A DNA stretch of 64,000 nucleotides from Oceaniglobus roseus (GTDB lineage: Bacteria > Pseudomonadota > Alphaproteobacteria > Rhodobacterales > Rhodobacteraceae). A model generated the notes under the pieces. The model did not search any database, was not told where the DNA came from, and worked only from the letters and a program-made list of their open reading frames with translations. Numbering within the stretch: position 1 is the stretch's first letter; each line of letters begins with the position of its first letter. Location of the stretch: positions 124,001 through 188,000 of the forward strand of contig NZ_PNOS01000001.1 of the NCBI RefSeq assembly GCF_002869745.1, written 5' to 3'. Of the stretch, positions 1 through 8,025 are shown one piece after another. A program made the position numbers and the translations under genes.

Positions 1-1574
1 ACGAGGATCGGGGCGTCCTTCAGGATCACCCGGGCCAGCGCCACCCGCTGCCGCTGCCCGCCCGACAGCTTCACGCCCCGTTCGCCCACCTGCGCGTCGA
101 AGCCGCGGCGTCCCTCGGGATCCTCGAGGTCGAGGATGAAGTCGTGGGCGTGGGCCTTTTCGGTCGCGGCCAGCATCTGCGCCTCGGTGGCGCCGGGGTT
201 GCCGTAGAGGATGTTCTCGCGCACCGAGCGGTGGAGAAGCGAGCTGTCCTGCTGGACCATGCCGATCACGCGGCGCAGGGAATCCTGGCTGACCTTCGTG
301 ATGTCCTGCCCGTCGATCAGGATCTGCCCGCCGTCGGGATCGTAGAAGCGCAGCAGCAGCTTCACCAGCGTCGACTTGCCGGCGCCCGACCGCCCGACGA
401 TGCCGAGCTTCTCGCCCGACCGGATCGTGAGGTTCAGGTTCTCCAGCCCACCGGCCTCGCGGCCGTAATGGTGGGTCAGGCCCTTCAGCTCGATCCGGCC
501 CTCGGTCAGCGTCAGGGGCTTCGCGCCGGGGCTGTCGGTGAGGGTGACGGGCTGGGCGATTGTCTGCATCCCTTCGGCGACGATGCCGAGGTTGCGGAAG
601 AAGGTGGTCAGCGCCCACATGATCCAGCCGGTCATGGCGTTGAGCCGCAGCGCCAGCGCCGTGGCGGCGGCGACGACCCCGACCGAGGCGGTTCCGGCGG
701 CCCAGAGCCACATTGCCCAGCCGACGACGCCGATGATGAGCAGCCCGTTCAGCGCGACGAGCGAGGCGTCCATCACGGTGAAGATGCGCATCTCGCGGCT
801 GAAGGTCTGCCGCGCGTGTTCGATCGAGTCGCGGGCATAGCTCACCTCGGTATCGTTCTGGGCGAAGAGCTTGACCGAGTGAATGTTGGTGTAGCTGTCC
901 ACCACCCGCCCCGTCACCGCGCTGCGCGCGTCCGAGGCGGCCTGGCTGGCGGGGCCGACGCGCAGGATCGTCCAGCGCATCAGGACGGCGTAGAGGCAGA
1001 ACCAGATGACCAGCGGCAGCACCAGACGCGGATCGGCGTCGGTCAGCAGCACCGCGGCGCCGACGAGGTAGGCCAGCGCGAAGGTGATGGCGTCGAAGGC
1101 CTGGAACACCACCTCGCCCGCCGCGGGGGGCGCCTGCATCACGCGGTTGGCGATGCGGCCCGCGAAGTCGTTCTCGAACCAGCCGACCGACTGGCGCAGG
1201 ACGTGGCGGTGCGCCCGCCAGCGATAGACAGTGGTGTAGTTCGGCAGGATCGCGTTGTTCAAAAGCGAGATGTTCAGGAATTGCAGCGCGGGGCGGATCA
1301 GCAGGATGAACAGGGCGACGAGGATGAACTCGGTGCCGTGGGAGGTCCATACCTCGGCCGGGCTTCCGGTCAGAAGGTCGACGACGCGGCCCATGTAGGC
1401 GATCAGCCCGATCTCGACCGTGGCGACGACGACGGACGTGACGGCGGTCACGGCGAAGAGGCGGCGGAAGGGCTGCGAATACGACCGGATGAACGGCCAG
1501 AGCCGGGTCGGCGGGGCGTCGGTTTCCTCATACGGCGTATAAGGATCGACCAGGTTTTCGAAGAAGCGGAACAT
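1..1574 (-). CDS. ABC transporter, fused permease/ATP-binding protein (3' end cut by window edge)
   Basis: Half-size ABC exporter of the MsbA/multidrug type: an N-terminal transmembrane domain followed by an ATP-binding domain, expected in the inner membrane as a dimer. The frame begins MFRFFENLVDPYTPYEET and runs about 524 codons to the left edge without a stop. Several hydrophobic segments fall in roughly residues 40-320. Walker A GRSGAGKST lies near residue 395 and the signature LSGGQRQRVALAR near residue 503. Walker B and the switch histidine lie beyond the window. The start at 1574 is the first ATG of the conserved frame. Substrate cannot be told from sequence; related Rhodobacterales exporters often occur as tandem pairs, so a partner may lie to the left. 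Confidence 0.9.
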   Translation of the reverse strand, partial: MFRFFENLVDPYTPYEETDAPPTRLWPFIRSYSQPFRRLFAVTAVTSVVVATVEIGLIAYMGRVVDLLTGSPAEVWTSHGTEFILVALFILLIRPALQFLNISLLNNAILPNYTTVYRWRAHRHVLRQSVGWFENDFAGRIANRVMQAPPAAGEVVFQAFDAITFALAYLVGAAVLLTDADPRLVLPLVIWFCLYAVLMRWTILRVGPASQAASDARSAVTGRVVDSYTNIHSVKLFAQNDTEVSYARDSIEHARQTFSREMRIFTVMDASLVALNGLLIIGVVGWAMWLWAAGTASVGVVAAATALALRLNAMTGWIMWALTTFFRNLGIVAEGMQTIAQPVTLTDSPGAKPLTLTEGRIELKGLTHHYGREAGGLENLNLTIRSGEKLGIVGRSGAGKSTLVKLLLRFYDPDGGQILIDGQDITKVSQDSLRRVIGMVQQDSSLLHRSVRENILYGNPGATEAQMLAATEKAHAHDFILDLEDPEGRRGFDAQVGERGVKLSGGQRQRVALARVILKDAPIL

Positions 1575-1636
1575 CGGAGGGCGCCTTCCTGAGAGCCGGA
1601 TATATGCCGGGTGTGGCAGGTTGGCAAACCTTGGTG

Positions 1637-2782
1637 TCAGTTCAGCAACTCGTCGCGACCCAGGCGGAAACCGGAGGCGATCCAGCGGGCCTCGAGGGTG
1701 CGGAGGCGGTCGCCGAGCGCCTTGCCCTGGTAGGCGGGCATCAGATCCTGTGCCTTGACCGGAAAGGTGGCGGCGGCGCCGGTGGCGATGTCGGTGTCGA
1801 GTCCTTCCGGCAGCGGTTGCTCCAGAAGGGCCGCACGCAGGAGGGCCGCGTCGCGCGCGGTGTCCGCGCCATGGCGCCACGCCATTTCCGCCGCGCTAGT
1901 CACGTTCCCGGCGAGGTCGCACAGCAGCGCCAGCCGCGTCGTCTGCTGGCGGGAGAGGCGCAGGCGCTCGGGTGCGTCGCCGCCACCCAGCGCCGCGAGA
2001 CGGCGGATCGGGTCGGGCGCGGTGCCCGCTTCGAGGTGGACGAGGGGGGCGAGCGGCTTCGGGTCGGCGCCGGGCAGGACGTGGGAGAGGATGCCGGCCT
2101 GCGCCATGGCGGCGACGGCCGGCGCCGGGTCGGGCGCGGCAAGGAGCTTCAGCATCTCGGCGCCGATCCTTTCCCGCGACAGGGCGTCGATGCCGTCCGC
2201 CGCGGCGGCGCAGGCGGCAAGACCCTCGGGGTCCAGCCCTTCGGACGGTTCGGCGAACCAGGCGTGGAAGCGGAAGAAGCGCAGGATCCTCAGGTGATCC
2301 TCGGCGATGCGCTGCGCGGGTTCGCCGATGAAGCGGACGCGGCGCGCCCGAAGATCGGGCAGGCCGTCCAGCGGATCGTGCAGCGTTCCTTCGCGGGTGG
2401 CATAGAGCGCGTTCATGGTGAAATCGCGGCGCGACGCATCCTCCGCCATGGCATCGGTGAAGGCGACGACGGCGTGGCGGCCATCGGTTTCGACATCGCG
2501 GCGGAACGTCGTGACCTCGTGGGGCACGCCCCCGGCGATGACGGTGACGGTGCCATGGTCGATGCCCGTCGGGATCACCTTCAGCCCCGCGGCCTCGCAG
2601 ATTTCGGTGGTCCGCTCGGGGCGGGCGGCGGTGGCGATGTCGAGATCGCCGATGGGCCGTCCCATCAGCGCGTCGCGGACGCAGCCGCCGACCAGATAGG
2701 CGGGATGGCCCGCCTCCTCCAGCGCGCGCAGCACGCCCTGCGTGCCCGGATGCTTCAGCCAAGGGCCGGAGAGGCGGGTCAT
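1637..2782 (-). CDS. cca: CCA-adding tRNA nucleotidyltransferase
   Basis: Class II tRNA nucleotidyltransferase/poly(A) polymerase-family enzyme of 381 residues that adds or repairs the 3'-CCA end of tRNAs in the cytoplasm. The N-terminal palm carries the G-G-x-VRD element (VGGCVRDALMG) and the catalytic pair GDLDIAT near residues 44-50. Next come the RRDFTMNALY and DPLDGLPDLRARRVRFIG elements of the head and neck and the RILRFFRF motif. Its start overlaps the stop of the upstream Nudix gene by 4 bp (ATGA), so the two are translationally coupled. A CCA-type rather than A-only enzyme is inferred, since no second paralogue is visible here. Confidence 0.93.
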   Translation of the reverse strand: MTRLSGPWLKHPGTQGVLRALEEAGHPAYLVGGCVRDALMGRPIGDLDIATAARPERTTEICEAAGLKVIPTGIDHGTVTVIAGGVPHEVTTFRRDVETDGRHAVVAFTDAMAEDASRRDFTMNALYATREGTLHDPLDGLPDLRARRVRFIGEPAQRIAEDHLRILRFFRFHAWFAEPSEGLDPEGLAACAAAADGIDALSRERIGAEMLKLLAAPDPAPAVAAMAQAGILSHVLPGADPKPLAPLVHLEAGTAPDPIRRLAALGGGDAPERLRLSRQQTTRLALLCDLAGNVTSAAEMAWRHGADTARDAALLRAALLEQPLPEGLDTDIATGAAATFPVKAQDLMPAYQGKALGDRLRTLEARWIASGFRLGRDELLN

Positions 2783-3381
2783 CCGGCCATGCGGGCAGCG
2801 AGGCCGCGCAGGATCCGCGCCGTCGCGCCCCAGATGTAGTAGGGACCGTAGGGCACGGTGTAATAGTGCCGTCTGGTGCCGCGCCAGTGGCGGGATTGCA
2901 CCATGTAGTTTGCCGGGTCCGTGACATGGGCGAGGGGCACGCGGAACACCTCGGCCACCTCGCCGGGTTCGGCGACGGCCGTGAACTCGGCGCGGATCAG
3001 GGCGATGACGGGGGTGATGGTGAAGCCCGTGACCGTCTCGTGCGGCGGCAGGGTGCCCAGCACCTCGACGTTGGCGGGGTCGAGCCCGATTTCTTCCTGC
3101 GCCTCCCGCAGCGCGGCGGCGGTGGCGTCGGGGTCGATCGGTTCGACCTTGCCGCCCGGAAAGGCGATCTGGCCGGGGTGGTGCTTCAGCACAGAGGACC
3201 GCTTGGTCAGCACCAGCTGCGGCCCTGCATCCCCGTCGAGGATCCCGGCCAGAACCCCCGCGCCGCGCAGCTTGCGCCCCTCGGGCAGGACGGTGGCCGG
3301 GTTCAGGTCGAAGTCGGAAGAGGCGCCGGAGTCACGCTCCAGCGCCGCCATCAGCCTTGCGCGCAGGTCACTCGGCGCCAT
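2779..3381 (-). CDS. Nudix CoA pyrophosphatase (NudL-like)
   Basis: Nudix hydrolase of 200 residues. The Nudix box starts at GGKVE (about residue 76) and ends LREAQEEIGL. It is preceded by LTKRSSVLKHHPGQIAFPGG, the hallmark extension of the UPF0035/coenzyme A pyrophosphatase subgroup, which cleaves CoA to phosphopantetheine and 3',5'-ADP. The box has the slightly long spacing typical of that subgroup. The gene sits between hslO and cca, overlapping hslO by 14 bp upstream and cca by 4 bp downstream, which suggests one leftward transcript hslO-nudix-cca. CoA specificity is family inference. Confidence 0.88.
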   Translation of the reverse strand: MAPSDLRARLMAALERDSGASSDFDLNPATVLPEGRKLRGAGVLAGILDGDAGPQLVLTKRSSVLKHHPGQIAFPGGKVEPIDPDATAAALREAQEEIGLDPANVEVLGTLPPHETVTGFTITPVIALIRAEFTAVAEPGEVAEVFRVPLAHVTDPANYMVQSRHWRGTRRHYYTVPYGPYYIWGATARILRGLAARMAG

Positions 3382-4384
3382 CGCCAGCGGCCTCGCCCTC
3401 CGGGCCGGTTTCGGCCTCGAAGCCCAGGGTCTTCGGGTCGAACTCGTAATGCGCGCCGCAGAACTGGCAATCCGCGGTCACGACGCCGTCGTCGGTGGTC
3501 ATCGTGCCGATGTCCCGGGCCGAGTAGATCGACAGGCTGTCGCGCACCTTCTGTTCCGAGCAGTTGCAGCCGAACTTCACCGACTGGGCGTCGAAGACGC
3601 GCGGCCCCTCCTCGTGGAACAGCCGCACCAGAAGCTCGGTCGGCTGGACCGAGGGGCCGATCAGCTCCAGCTCGTCCACGGTGTCGAGCAGCGTGTTGGC
3701 GCGCAGCCAGTTCTCGGCCTCGTCGGCGTCCAGGATGTCCTGCGCTTCCAGCAGCCCCTCCTCGCCCGAGCCGCCGCCGGTGGCGAAGGGAGAGGCCTTG
3801 GGCATGTGCTGCAGCATCACGCCGCCCGCGCGCCAGCTTTCCGCCTGGCCGGGCGCCGAGTTGCGCCCGAAGCTGAGGGCGAAGCGGGTGGGCAGCTGCT
3901 CGGACTGCGCGAAATAGGTCTGCGCGCATTCCGACAGCGATCCGCCCGCGATGGGCGTGATCCCCTGGTAGGGGACGTTGCCCGCGCCCTGGTCGAGGAG
4001 CAGCGCAAAATAGCCCTTGCCGATCAGGTCGAACGGCGCCCGGCCGGGATCGAGCCGTTCGGCATCGTAGCTGGCATAGGCGCGCACGCGGGCCGGCGCC
4101 CCGTCGTCGCCGGGAGCGTAGTAATCGGTTGCGATCAGGCGCACGGGCCCGTCGCCGCGGACCTGCAGCGAGAGCTTCCAGCGCAGCTTGATCGTCTGGC
4201 CGATCAGCGCGGTCAGCAGCGCCATCTCGGCCACCAGCGCCTCGACCTGGGGCGGATAATCGTGCTGCTCCAGAACCTGGTCGAGCACGCCGTCAAGGCG
4301 CGCGACCCGTCCCCGGATGTCGCTGCGGTCAAGCTGGAAGGGCAGGACGGTATCGTCCCAGGCGATCGTCGATCCAATGGTCAT
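3368..4384 (-). CDS. hslO: Hsp33 redox-regulated chaperone (holdase)
   Basis: Cytoplasmic holdase activated by oxidation, when loss of its zinc exposes client-binding surfaces. The 338-residue frame has the N-terminal Hsp33 core and a C-terminal redox switch with all four zinc cysteines: FGCNCSEQKV (C273, C275) and CQFC (C306, C309). It is slightly longer than the roughly 290-residue E. coli protein, with extra acidic sequence at the end and in the linker. It is the first gene of the leftward hslO-nudix-cca run. A heat-shock-like promoter is proposed at 4424-4451. Confidence 0.95.
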   Translation of the reverse strand: MTIGSTIAWDDTVLPFQLDRSDIRGRVARLDGVLDQVLEQHDYPPQVEALVAEMALLTALIGQTIKLRWKLSLQVRGDGPVRLIATDYYAPGDDGAPARVRAYASYDAERLDPGRAPFDLIGKGYFALLLDQGAGNVPYQGITPIAGGSLSECAQTYFAQSEQLPTRFALSFGRNSAPGQAESWRAGGVMLQHMPKASPFATGGGSGEEGLLEAQDILDADEAENWLRANTLLDTVDELELIGPSVQPTELLVRLFHEEGPRVFDAQSVKFGCNCSEQKVRDSLSIYSARDIGTMTTDDGVVTADCQFCGAHYEFDPKTLGFEAETGPEGEAAGDGAE

Positions 4385-4423
4385 GGGGTTTCCTTACGCG
4401 CTTCGCGTTGGCATACCGCGACT

Positions 4424-4451
4424 ATATAGGGACGGCAACGTAACGTCCAAC
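4424..4451 (-). promoter_or_regulatory. Candidate sigma-32-type promoter for hslO
   Basis: Read on the minus strand, GTTGGA (4446-4451) is followed after 16 bp by CTATAT (4424-4429), about 40 bp before the Hsp33 start. This resembles the alphaproteobacterial heat-shock pattern (TTG core, then CyTATnT) and fits a heat-shock chaperone. A sigma-70 reading (TTGGAC, 18 bp, TATAGT) is also possible. Motif match by eye only. Confidence 0.4.
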
Positions 4452-4488
4452 CACCGGGCAACCACCGGACGCGGAGCGGGAGACAGCC

Positions 4489-4932
4489 ATGATCAGACGG
4501 TATGGCGATGTGCCGGAGCGTGGCCGCCGCTATGGCCTGCGCCCCGGCGTTTACGCGATCCTTCCGCTGGGCCGCTCGGTGCTGCTGACTTTCCAGGCTG
4601 CGCCCGAGCCCGAGTTCCAGCTGCCCGGTGGCGGGATCGACCCGGGAGAATCGCCGCTGGCCGCCCTGCACCGCGAGGTGTTCGAGGAAACCGGCTGGCG
4701 CATCGCGGCGCCGCGGCGGATCGGCGCCTTCCGCCGCTTCGCCTACATGCCGGAATACGACCGCTTCGCCGAGAAGCTGTGCCACATCTACGTCGCCCGC
4801 CCCGTCCGTCCCCACGGGCCGCCAGGCGAGCCGGGGCACAGCGCCGTCTGGATGGACCTCGGCACGGCCGACGCGCATCTCGGCAACCCCGGCGACGCGG
4901 AGTTCCTGCGACACTACCGACGGGGCGGCTGA
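4489..4932 (+). CDS. Nudix hydrolase
   Basis: Nudix hydrolase of 147 residues, unrelated in subgroup to the CoA pyrophosphatase nearby. The box GGGIDPGESPLAALHREVFEE begins near residue 44 and is followed by TGWRI. The protein is one compact domain with no signal or membrane segment. GGGAG six bases before the ATG supports the start. It is transcribed away from hslO and converges on the receiver-phosphatase gene, overlapping it tail-to-tail by 19 bp. The substrate (a nucleoside diphosphate derivative) cannot be predicted. Confidence 0.85.
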   Translation: MIRRYGDVPERGRRYGLRPGVYAILPLGRSVLLTFQAAPEPEFQLPGGGIDPGESPLAALHREVFEETGWRIAAPRRIGAFRRFAYMPEYDRFAEKLCHIYVARPVRPHGPPGEPGHSAVWMDLGTADAHLGNPGDAEFLRHYRRGG

Positions 4933-6221
4933 GGCGGTCCGCGGTATTCCAGCAGGATGCCCGACACGTCGTCGGCCATCTCCTCGCAGGTGGTGAAGGC
5001 CGCAAGGTCCCAGAGCAGCGCCTGGAAGAAGGCCTCGCCGCCGAGATCGGCACTGGCCTTCAGGAACCCGGTCAGCCCGTCCTCCCCCAGCATCTGCCCG
5101 GTCTCGTCGGCGCATTCGGTGATCCCGTCCGAGGCCAGCAGCAGCCGGTCGCCCGGGGCCAGCCGGACCGTGCACACCTCGAACGGCGCATCGGGGACCA
5201 ACCCGATGGGCAGCCCGCCCTGGCCGACGAGTTCGACCTCGCCCGTCGCGCGCTGGACCATCGGATAGGGATGGCCGGCCTGCAGCAGGTCGACCCGGCC
5301 GGTGGCCAGATCGGCATGGGCCAGCACCATCGTGAAGTAGTGTTCGGTGTCGAGGTCCGACAGCATCATCTCGTTCAGCTCGCCCGCCACCTCCACCAGG
5401 TCGCGGGCGACGAAGCTGTCGGGGCCGGTGCGGCGCAGGGCGATGTTCTGGTCGCGGGCGCTGCCCGAGAGATAGCCGGCAAGCCGCGCCGTCAGCAGCG
5501 CCGAGGCGATGCCGTGGCCCGAGACATCGAGGGCGAACAGGCCGATCCGCGCGCCGTCGATCCGGAAATGGCCCACCAGGTCGCCGCCGACATGACCGCA
5601 GGAGCGCAGCAGGAACGACGCGGTGGCGGTGCCGAAGTCCGCGTGCCGGTCGCGCAGGAGCGAATGCTGGAGCTTGCGCGCCTCGTTCAGGTCGCGGTCG
5701 ACCGCGGCATAGAGCGCCTTGATCTCGGCATAGGCGCGGGTGATCGTCCGGTTCTTCTCGGACAACTCGCGTTCGTTCTTCATGATCCGGGCGGCGGCGG
5801 CGATGCGGGCGCGCAGTTCCTCGCCGCTGACGGGCTTGGTCACGAAATCGTCGGCGCCGCTTTCCAGCCCCTTCGCCACCTCGTCCTTCTCGGACTTCGA
5901 GGTGAGGAGGATGAAATAGACATAGCGGTCCTGCCGCCGGGCGCGGAAGGCGCGGCAGAAGTCGAGGCCGGACATGCCGGGCATCATCCAGTCGCAGATG
6001 ATCAGGTCGAAGGCGTGGACATCGCAGAGCGCCAGCGCAGCCTCGCCCGACGGGGCCTCCGACACGTCGAATCCCCAGCGGCGCAGCATCGCGGTGAGGA
6101 TGCGGCGCTGCAGGGTGCTGTCGTCCACGACCAGGACACGTTCGATCGCGTCCGCCGCCGCGCCGGGCGTCGGCGCGGAACCGGCGGCATCGACAAGGTC
6201 GTGAATGCTCTCGATATCCAT
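4914..6221 (-). CDS. Response regulator fused to PP2C/SpoIIE-type serine phosphatase (RbaY-like)
   Basis: A two-component receiver controls a PP2C-family phosphatase, the usual output that dephosphorylates an anti-sigma antagonist in partner-switching systems. Receiver: VVDDS acid pocket (residues 31-35), phospho-acceptor D77 in IICDWMMPG, conserved lysine in FVTKP. A helical linker (about 140-190) precedes the phosphatase domain, which has the metal-binding DVSGHGIASALLTARLAGY and LLLASDGITE motifs. In Rhodobacter capsulatus the RbaV/RbaW/RbaY module has this receiver-PP2C architecture; homology to RbaY is inference. No antagonist or anti-sigma partner is visible in the window. It is divergent from an HPt gene over a CtrA-like site. 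Confidence 0.88.
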   Translation of the reverse strand: MDIESIHDLVDAAGSAPTPGAAADAIERVLVVDDSTLQRRILTAMLRRWGFDVSEAPSGEAALALCDVHAFDLIICDWMMPGMSGLDFCRAFRARRQDRYVYFILLTSKSEKDEVAKGLESGADDFVTKPVSGEELRARIAAAARIMKNERELSEKNRTITRAYAEIKALYAAVDRDLNEARKLQHSLLRDRHADFGTATASFLLRSCGHVGGDLVGHFRIDGARIGLFALDVSGHGIASALLTARLAGYLSGSARDQNIALRRTGPDSFVARDLVEVAGELNEMMLSDLDTEHYFTMVLAHADLATGRVDLLQAGHPYPMVQRATGEVELVGQGGLPIGLVPDAPFEVCTVRLAPGDRLLLASDGITECADETGQMLGEDGLTGFLKASADLGGEAFFQALLWDLAAFTTCEEMADDVSGILLEYRGPPQPPRR

Positions 6222-6284
6222 GGCGCTGTCATCGCGCAGCGCCGCTAAGATAGTGTGAATGACGGCCGATCTTTTCGTCGCCGC

Positions 6285-6299
6285 TTAACCGCTTCTTAG
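6285..6299 (+). promoter_or_regulatory. CtrA-like binding site between receiver-phosphatase and HPt genes
   Basis: TTAACCGCTTCTTAG matches the CtrA consensus TTAA-N7-TTAA with one mismatch. It lies in the 121-bp divergent intergenic region, 43 bp upstream of the HPt start and 63 bp upstream of the phosphatase start. Sequence match only. Confidence 0.4.
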
Positions 6300-6342
6300 G
6301 CCGCGCCGCCTATGGCTGCGCCACGGGACAAAGAGGCGCGGC

Positions 6343-6669
6343 ATGATCGAATGGGCGAGGATTGCGCAACTGCGGGACGACGTCGGTCAGCATGATTTCG
6401 ACGAGGTCGTGACCCTGTTCCTTGCCGAGGTGGACGAGGCGGTGGGCAGGCTCGACGGCGGCGCCCCGCCCGAGGCCATCGCGGCCCAGCTGCATTACCT
6501 GAAGGGCAGCGCGCTGAACCTCGGCTTCCGCCATTTCGCCGACCTCTGCCAGCAGGGCGAAGCCGCATCGCGCGAGGGTCGCTTCGACCCGGCGCTCCTG
6601 ACGCAGCTGCGCGACGTCTACGGGGAATCGCGGCGCCGGTTCCTTGCCGATCTCGCCGCACGGGTCTGA
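6343..6669 (+). CDS. HPt-domain phosphotransfer protein
   Basis: A stand-alone histidine phosphotransfer domain of 108 residues, a relay between hybrid kinases and response regulators in the cytoplasm. The phosphorylatable histidine is H51 in LHYLKGSALNLG, the canonical HPt signature, within a predicted four-helix bundle that spans the whole protein. AAAGAGG upstream of the ATG at 6343 supports the start. It is head-to-head with the receiver-PP2C gene, whose receiver is its obvious candidate partner. It could also serve a distant kinase such as CckA. It converges on ilvA with only 5 bp between stops. Confidence 0.87.
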   Translation: MIEWARIAQLRDDVGQHDFDEVVTLFLAEVDEAVGRLDGGAPPEAIAAQLHYLKGSALNLGFRHFADLCQQGEAASREGRFDPALLTQLRDVYGESRRRFLADLAARV

Positions 6670-6674
6670 CCGCT

Positions 6675-7922
6675 TCAGATCAGGAACTCCGCCAAGGTCT
6701 GGTTCGACGTGATGTCCTGGTAGACGAAGTCGGCCGCGTCGAGCTTGGCCAGAAGGGTGGTGAAGTTCGCCGCGGAACTCGTCTCGATCCCGATCAGGAC
6801 CGATCCGAAGTTGCGGGCGGACTTCTTCAGGTACTCGAAGCGCGAGATGTCGTCGTCGGGGCCCAGCATTTCCAGGAAATCGCGCAGCGCCCCGGGACGC
6901 TGCGGCAGGCGGAGGATGAAATACTTCTTCACCCCCGAGAACCGTTGCGCGCGTTCCTTCACCTCGGGCAGGCGTTCGAAATCGAAGTTGCCGCCGGAGG
7001 TGACGCAGACCACGCGCCTGCCGCGGATCCGCTCGGCCAGGTCGTCCAGCACGTTGATCGACAGCGCCCCGGCCGGCTCCAGCACGATCCCCTCGACGTT
7101 CAGCATCTCGAGGATGGTGATGCAGATGCGATCCTCGGGCGCCGTCAGCACGTCTTCGGGCGGAACGCCCGACAGGACGGAGAAGGTGCGCTGTCCGATC
7201 CGCGCGACCGCGGCGCCATCGACGAAGGAATCGACCTTCGGCAGCGTGACGGGTTCACCCGCGGCCAGCGCCGCGGTCAGGCTGGCCCCGCCCGCGGGCT
7301 CGACATAGACCAGCGCGGTCCCGGGCGACATCAGGCGGAAATACCGCGTCATTCCCGAGGACAGGCCGCCGCCGCCCACCGGCATGATGACGAGGTCGGG
7401 CGGCGCGTCGAGGTCGGCCAGGATCTCGACCGCGACGCTCGACTGTCCCTCGATCACGTGCTCGTCGTCGAAGGGCGACAGGAAGTGCCCGCCCGCCTCG
7501 GCGCAGAAGGCCTGGGCCGAGGCGAGCGTGTCGTCGAAATAGTCGCCGACCAGCCGGATCTCGATGTTGTCGCCGCCGAAGGTGCGGGTCTTGCCGATCT
7601 TCTGCTGCGGCGTGGTCACCGGCATGAAGATCACGCCCTTCACGTCGAAATGGCGGCAGACGAAGGCCACCCCCTGCGCGTGGTTGCCCGCACTGGCGCA
7701 GACGAACAGGTCCTGGTCCGGGTTCTCGGCCCGGACCTTGCGCATCGCGTTGAAGGCGCCGCGGATCTTGTAGGAGCGGACCGGCGACAGGTCCTCGCGC
7801 TTCAGCCAGATGTCGGCGTCGTAGCGGGCCGACAGGAAGTCGTTGCGCTGGAGCGGCGTGGCCGGGAACAGGCCGCGCATCCGGGCGGTGGTGGCAAGGG
7901 CGGTGTCTGCGAAATCGTCCAT
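6675..7922 (-). CDS. ilvA: Threonine ammonia-lyase (threonine dehydratase)
   Basis: PLP enzyme that deaminates L-threonine to 2-oxobutanoate, the first step toward isoleucine. The N-terminal PLP domain has the Schiff-base lysine in SPVRSYKIRGAF, the ASAGNHAQGVAF loop and the glycine-rich MPVGGGGLSSG. A C-terminal ACT-like regulatory domain (about residues 325-415) contains YFILRLPQRPGALRDFLEML. I place the start at 7922 (MDDFADTALATTARM, 415 residues), because this matches the family N-terminus and has GGGAAG upstream; the open frame extends 20 codons further. It is divergent from argG. Confidence 0.93.
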   Translation of the reverse strand: MDDFADTALATTARMRGLFPATPLQRNDFLSARYDADIWLKREDLSPVRSYKIRGAFNAMRKVRAENPDQDLFVCASAGNHAQGVAFVCRHFDVKGVIFMPVTTPQQKIGKTRTFGGDNIEIRLVGDYFDDTLASAQAFCAEAGGHFLSPFDDEHVIEGQSSVAVEILADLDAPPDLVIMPVGGGGLSSGMTRYFRLMSPGTALVYVEPAGGASLTAALAAGEPVTLPKVDSFVDGAAVARIGQRTFSVLSGVPPEDVLTAPEDRICITILEMLNVEGIVLEPAGALSINVLDDLAERIRGRRVVCVTSGGNFDFERLPEVKERAQRFSGVKKYFILRLPQRPGALRDFLEMLGPDDDISRFEYLKKSARNFGSVLIGIETSSAANFTTLLAKLDAADFVYQDITSNQTLAEFLI

Positions 7923-8025
7923 CTTCCCGATGTCGCCCATGCAGGGCCCGCACGCAAGCGGCGTGCTTGCCCTTGGGGTCAATTCCCGCTACGCCCGCGG
8001 CGTTTGACTTCGCACGGAGATGACG

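Noticed and set aside
144-1592. + strand frame of 482 codons at the left end
   Set aside because: Antisense to the ABC exporter, which shows Walker A and the signature motif in the opposite strand.
7954-7970. Inverted repeat GCAAGC-n5-GCTTGC between ilvA and argG
   Set aside because: Six-base arms are expected by chance in such DNA and no regulator family is suggested.
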